23,523 nt of DNA from Reticulitermes lucifugus (lineage: Eukaryota > Arthropoda > Insecta > Blattodea > Rhinotermitidae), in the NCBI GenBank assembly GCA_026260175.1, contig JAKCWW010007196.1:6483-30005 (forward strand). Reading direction: 5' to 3'. Every line of letters starts with the position of its first letter. Position 1 is the stretch's first letter. The position numbers and the translations under genes were made by a program. Shown here piece by piece: positions 20,815-23,523 of this stretch. The notes below the pieces were generated by a model that had not been told where the DNA came from, did not search any database, and saw only the letters and a list, made by a program, of their open reading frames with translations.

Positions 20815-21860
20815 CTGCTTACAAGGGGTATTTTAAGATAATAAAGCAACTCACACTATTCTGTACCCGAGGCAAACTGAAGCTTTGGCATGGGTTACTC
20901 ATGACAGTGACGCCCTTCACAGGCTATACATCTTTTCTGCAAAGCACCACACACTTCTCAAACACTGACATCCTGCATAGGGCTGTGGTGGTGGTTTGCA
21001 TCATGTCACTGTAAGAACTGAATTTCTGCCCTTGTAGCTCACACTTAAGCACTGGAAAGGCTCAGAAATCACAGGGGTTAAGCATGGACTGTAGGGTGGT
21101 TGTTGTACAGCATTTACATTGATGTCTGCTGCTGCTGACATTGCCATTTGTGTGTTATGTGGCTGTGCCTTGTCTCACATCAAAAACCACTGTTTAGTCA
21201 AAAACTCAGGCCTTTTTCTCCTAACCAAGCCATGAACTGCAAAGCCATTTTTAGTGTCCCTGCACGGTATTCACCATTCACAGTTTGCTTCTGAGGTATC
21301 CAGTGCTAAATAGTAATGCCTTTCAAGTTGGGGGGGGGGGAACCCGGAACTTTTCCAAATAAATTTATTTGGTGGATGCGAGCCTTTTGTGCTTTCAGAA
21401 ACGTGGTTGCTGTTTTCACTTCAGATAATAATGTCTGATCCCAGATTTATCACAGGTGATTGTGGATAATAAATTAGGGTCCTTCTTAAAACGAGTCACA
21501 TTTTGCTGGCAGAATTCCACACACATTTGTTTCTGATGATCCCAAAAATCATATGAAACACACCATTCACAGAACTGGCACATGCCTAAATTCACTAATA
21601 CAATGTGCTCAACCCTTTCAATAATACATTATGCTGATGGATAATTCCCAGAATGTTAGTCTTATGACCTGAATCAGCCCCGCATTAGATTTTTCAATAA
21701 TGATAACTGCGATGGCAGTGCATTATCAACGACCTTTATGTTCCCCTTCTTTAAAATGTCTCTGTCATCTGAAAACTGGTCCACAAGCTTCTTGTAACAT
21801 CTTGAACATTTATCACATTCTCTGAGCATCAAATAAAATCCTATTGCGCACTTGTGCCTT
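20815..21860 (-). pseudogene. Mariner-family transposase fossil
   Basis: The minus strand carries a broken mariner transposase. Recognisable blocks in order are CYKKLVDQFSDDRDILKKGN (like WYKRF.DGRE), DHQKQMCVEFCQQNVTRFKK and DPNLLSTITCDKSG (first catalytic Asp in the TGDESW block, about 21450), a KRPEFLTKQWFLM-DKAQPH block (second Asp, normally HHDNAPAH), and NAVQQPPYSPCLTPV (normally PPYSPDLAPCDFF; third Asp is Cys). Many stops, frame changes and an 11-base run (21330-21340) interrupt it. It lies in the big GTF3C4 intron, upstream of ITFG1. Clearly inactive; TIRs were not identified. Confidence 0.8.
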
Positions 21861-22203
21861 AAACATATGAAATATCACCCCCTGCCACCAGCTGAAAAAT
21901 CACTCATTAAATACTTCACAAGACTCATCACATTTCACATCGCAATGCCATGCATGCATTTTCTTGTTCTAGACTATTGCATGTGTGCAACATCGCCAGT
22001 TGAATTACATTCCAAACACCCTCATAATCTAACAACCCACGCAAATCTAAATCTACTGCTGAGATTAGCATTTTCAATGGACCCAAGTGAGTGGGTGTCC
22101 CACCTTTTCACTCAAGGATGAATAAGTTTCAAAATACTGTATCCTGTTCAAAATACTACACTGTGGAAAAAGCCCAGAACACCAGCACTATCAAATAGCT
22201 TAC

Positions 22204-22323
22204 CAAGACGTATAATCCCTTCTCGGTAATAACTGATATTTTGTCATCATCAGACCACGCAGCAGCAAATGATGCTGCTACAGCAGGTGACAGTGCCAAA
22301 CTGTGGATCTCTTTCAGCTCCAT
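22204..22323 (-). CDS. GTF3C4: GTF3C4 homologue (TFIIIC90), coding exon 1
   Basis: This exon encodes the N-terminus of the 90-kDa subunit of TFIIIC, the nuclear factor that binds tRNA-gene A/B boxes and recruits TFIIIB and RNA polymerase III; the human protein is also reported to have histone acetyltransferase activity. It reads 40 codons from ATG at 22323 and ends in ITEKGLYVL at donor TTG|GTAAGC. The segment AAWSDDDKISVITEKG is the first WD-type strand and matches the human region containing LAWSEDHRVSV. A pyrimidine-rich acceptor ending TTTGTTTAG lies just upstream (exon from 22337), so a 5' exon probably exists and this ATG is the first in-frame Met seen. The exon ends in phase 0 and joins the exon at 7639 to read YVL-EMMPDPD, like human AVLELICDV. 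The family call comes from continuity over six exons and is strong; the exact start is less certain. Confidence 0.85.
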
Positions 22324-22534
22324 TACACAACTCTTATCTAAACAAACAAAAAATCCATTACCCTATTATCCAACACTGTGCTACAAGCAAACATTACATT
22401 TATCAAGACTGTAACATACCTTGCAAACAAGATAGACATGCAAACAAGTGTGGTTATATTATCCATTTTTTTATTCATTTGTGCTTTATTTAACAACACT
22501 GTCAATAGCTCAGATTATATAGCATTTAGTCACA

Positions 22535-22700
22535 GGACTAGCGAATAATGAACTTGAAATGACACTGAGGGAAGTGGCTTTGGCCTAATCTGAGGTATCA
22601 TCCTTACTGCTACAAACCATGAAAACCACTAAAAACTTATCAGGACTGCAGCCTGATTTCAACCCTAGATCTTCTGAACACCAAGTAGACGTCTCAGAAT
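22535..22700 (-). repeat. SINE-like remnant
   Basis: On the minus strand a B-box-like GGGTTGAAATC is followed by TGGTTTTCATGGTTTGTAGC and then CCTCAGATTAGGCCAAAGCC plus ACTTCCCTCA. This resembles a widespread insect SINE body that I recall as CCTTAATTAAGGCCACGGCC followed by CTTCC. It is heavily mutated. It lies between the putative first exon and coding exon 1 of GTF3C4. Confidence 0.45.
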
Positions 22701-23261
22701 ATAAAATTTATTTACATTTCACAGACCTCTTACACTACACGGATGTGTCATACTATGAACACAGTACAATATTTTAACAATTACACCGTGACGTTTGATA
22801 GTGCGATGTCCCACTGCTCAACTCCAGCTGCATTATCCGTCCACTTTGTTTACGCAACTTTAAACAGCTTGTAACAGGGCCGGTAACCTCATATACAACC
22901 TGCGTTAACTTGGGTACAAAGGGCTCTTGAGAGAAGTAAACTGGTTTACAGGAGGTCTTGAAACTGTTAAAAAGACGCAAACTTCACAGATACTCTTACA
23001 GGTTCATCCCCTACAGATCACTTCCACGGGCAGGGTCGAATTTACATCCATGTCGCAGAGACAAGTCATTATCTCTACAATGAACTACAGAAATTATTCA
23101 TTACTTTAGTGATTAGACACGCTCACAATTTACAGAAAATAAACTTCCTTAAAGCCATAAACCTGTTTCAGTAAGTAGCTTAAATGTTACTATTTCCATG
23201 GAGTGAAGAAACTGACATTTAGACAAACAACACACTTCCAAGCCCAGTCAATGGTACTTAC

Positions 23262-23394
23262 ATGTCGTACTTATTTTGGCAACGAATTCCAAAAAACTGC
23301 CCTCCAATGTCCCCCATATTGTCCCACACCACGGGCTATACCACAGATGAAGGCTGTACCACAGATTACTACTACAAGATAGGTAACTGCAATG
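23262..23394 (-). other. Possible 5' exon of GTF3C4
   Basis: On the minus strand this stretch ends in GACAT|GTAAGT, a near-consensus donor, and lies upstream of the acceptor before coding exon 1 (exon from 22337). Joining them keeps one frame open from 23394 into coding exon 1 without an ATG before 22323, so it would act as a leader. Composition is slightly richer in GC and CpG than the introns. No transcript evidence is visible here. Confidence 0.25.
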
Positions 23395-23396
23395 CT

Positions 23397-23401
23397 ATTG
23401 G
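23397..23401 (-). promoter_or_regulatory. Possible CCAAT box
   Basis: CCAAT on the minus strand (in CCGACCAATAGC), just upstream of the putative first exon of GTF3C4. A five-base motif occurs often by chance; it is listed only because of its position. Confidence 0.15.
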
Positions 23402-23523
23402 TCGGAAACGTGGGGCCGAGTTTATTGTCATGCCATCTATGCGCCGTTCACAAGTACCACAAGGTGTTAGTAGCAATCGGTAACAATATCCCAGTCGGTA
23501 AGGTTGACTACTATTCGGCCCTC

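Larger units (their letters stand above)
7640..22203 (-). other. 14.6-kb GTF3C4 intron hosting the ITFG1 gene
   Basis: This intron lies between coding exons 1 and 2 of GTF3C4, with donor GTAAGC at its right end and acceptor TTGCAG at its left. It is several times longer than the other four introns in the window (134 bp to 2.5 kb). Besides the ITFG1 exon it contains at least two mariner fossils, a Tigger fossil, a fold-back element, a SINE, a MITE-related copy and inverted repeat pairs, listed separately. Stretches 7640-10170, 11440-12480 and 13740-14530 show no gene or repeat that I can name. Confidence 0.8.

Overview
This is eukaryotic DNA. The genes are split by GT-AG introns, the sequence is AT-rich, and most of it is decayed mobile DNA. 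The host is most likely an insect, possibly a polyneopteran (stick insect, termite, cockroach or orthopteran). That rests on tRNA-derived SINE fossils of a type I associate with those insects, mariner and Tigger fossils, and a short CCTAA (TTAGG-type) run. The order is an inference, not proven.

Two protein genes are recognisable, both on the minus strand. (1) The 5' part of a GTF3C4 homologue (TFIIIC 90-kDa subunit, a WD-repeat protein of RNA polymerase III transcription). Six coding exons were rebuilt at 22323-22204, 7639-7546, 5722-5563, 5428-5238, 4229-4017 and 1491-1216. All reading phases agree across five GT-AG introns and give about 351 codons; the C-terminal half lies beyond the left edge. 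(2) An ITFG1/TIP/LINKIN homologue (FG-GAP type I membrane protein) in one uninterrupted exon, 17924-16116. It sits in the same orientation inside the 14.6-kb first coding intron of GTF3C4.

The ITFG1 exon has a good 3' splice site but no ATG ahead of its signal peptide, so its start codon must be on an upstream exon. GTF3C4 coding exon 1 ends on a codon boundary and would join the ITFG1 exon in frame, which is a testable hypothesis.

Layout, left to right: 1-1215, intron with a tRNA-derived SINE; 1216-5722, four GTF3C4 exons with a TTAA-flanked piggyBac-like MITE at 4676-4911; 5723-7545, intron with small inverted repeats and a 62-bp x4 minisatellite; 7640-16115, 3' part of the big intron with a 19-bp x3 repeat, two inverted repeat pairs, a mariner remnant and a second SINE; 16116-17924, ITFG1; 17925-22203, 5' part of the big intron with a second copy of the MITE family, a fold-back element, a Tigger remnant and a mariner remnant; 22338-23523, 5' flank of GTF3C4 with a SINE remnant and a possible noncoding first exon and CCAAT box.
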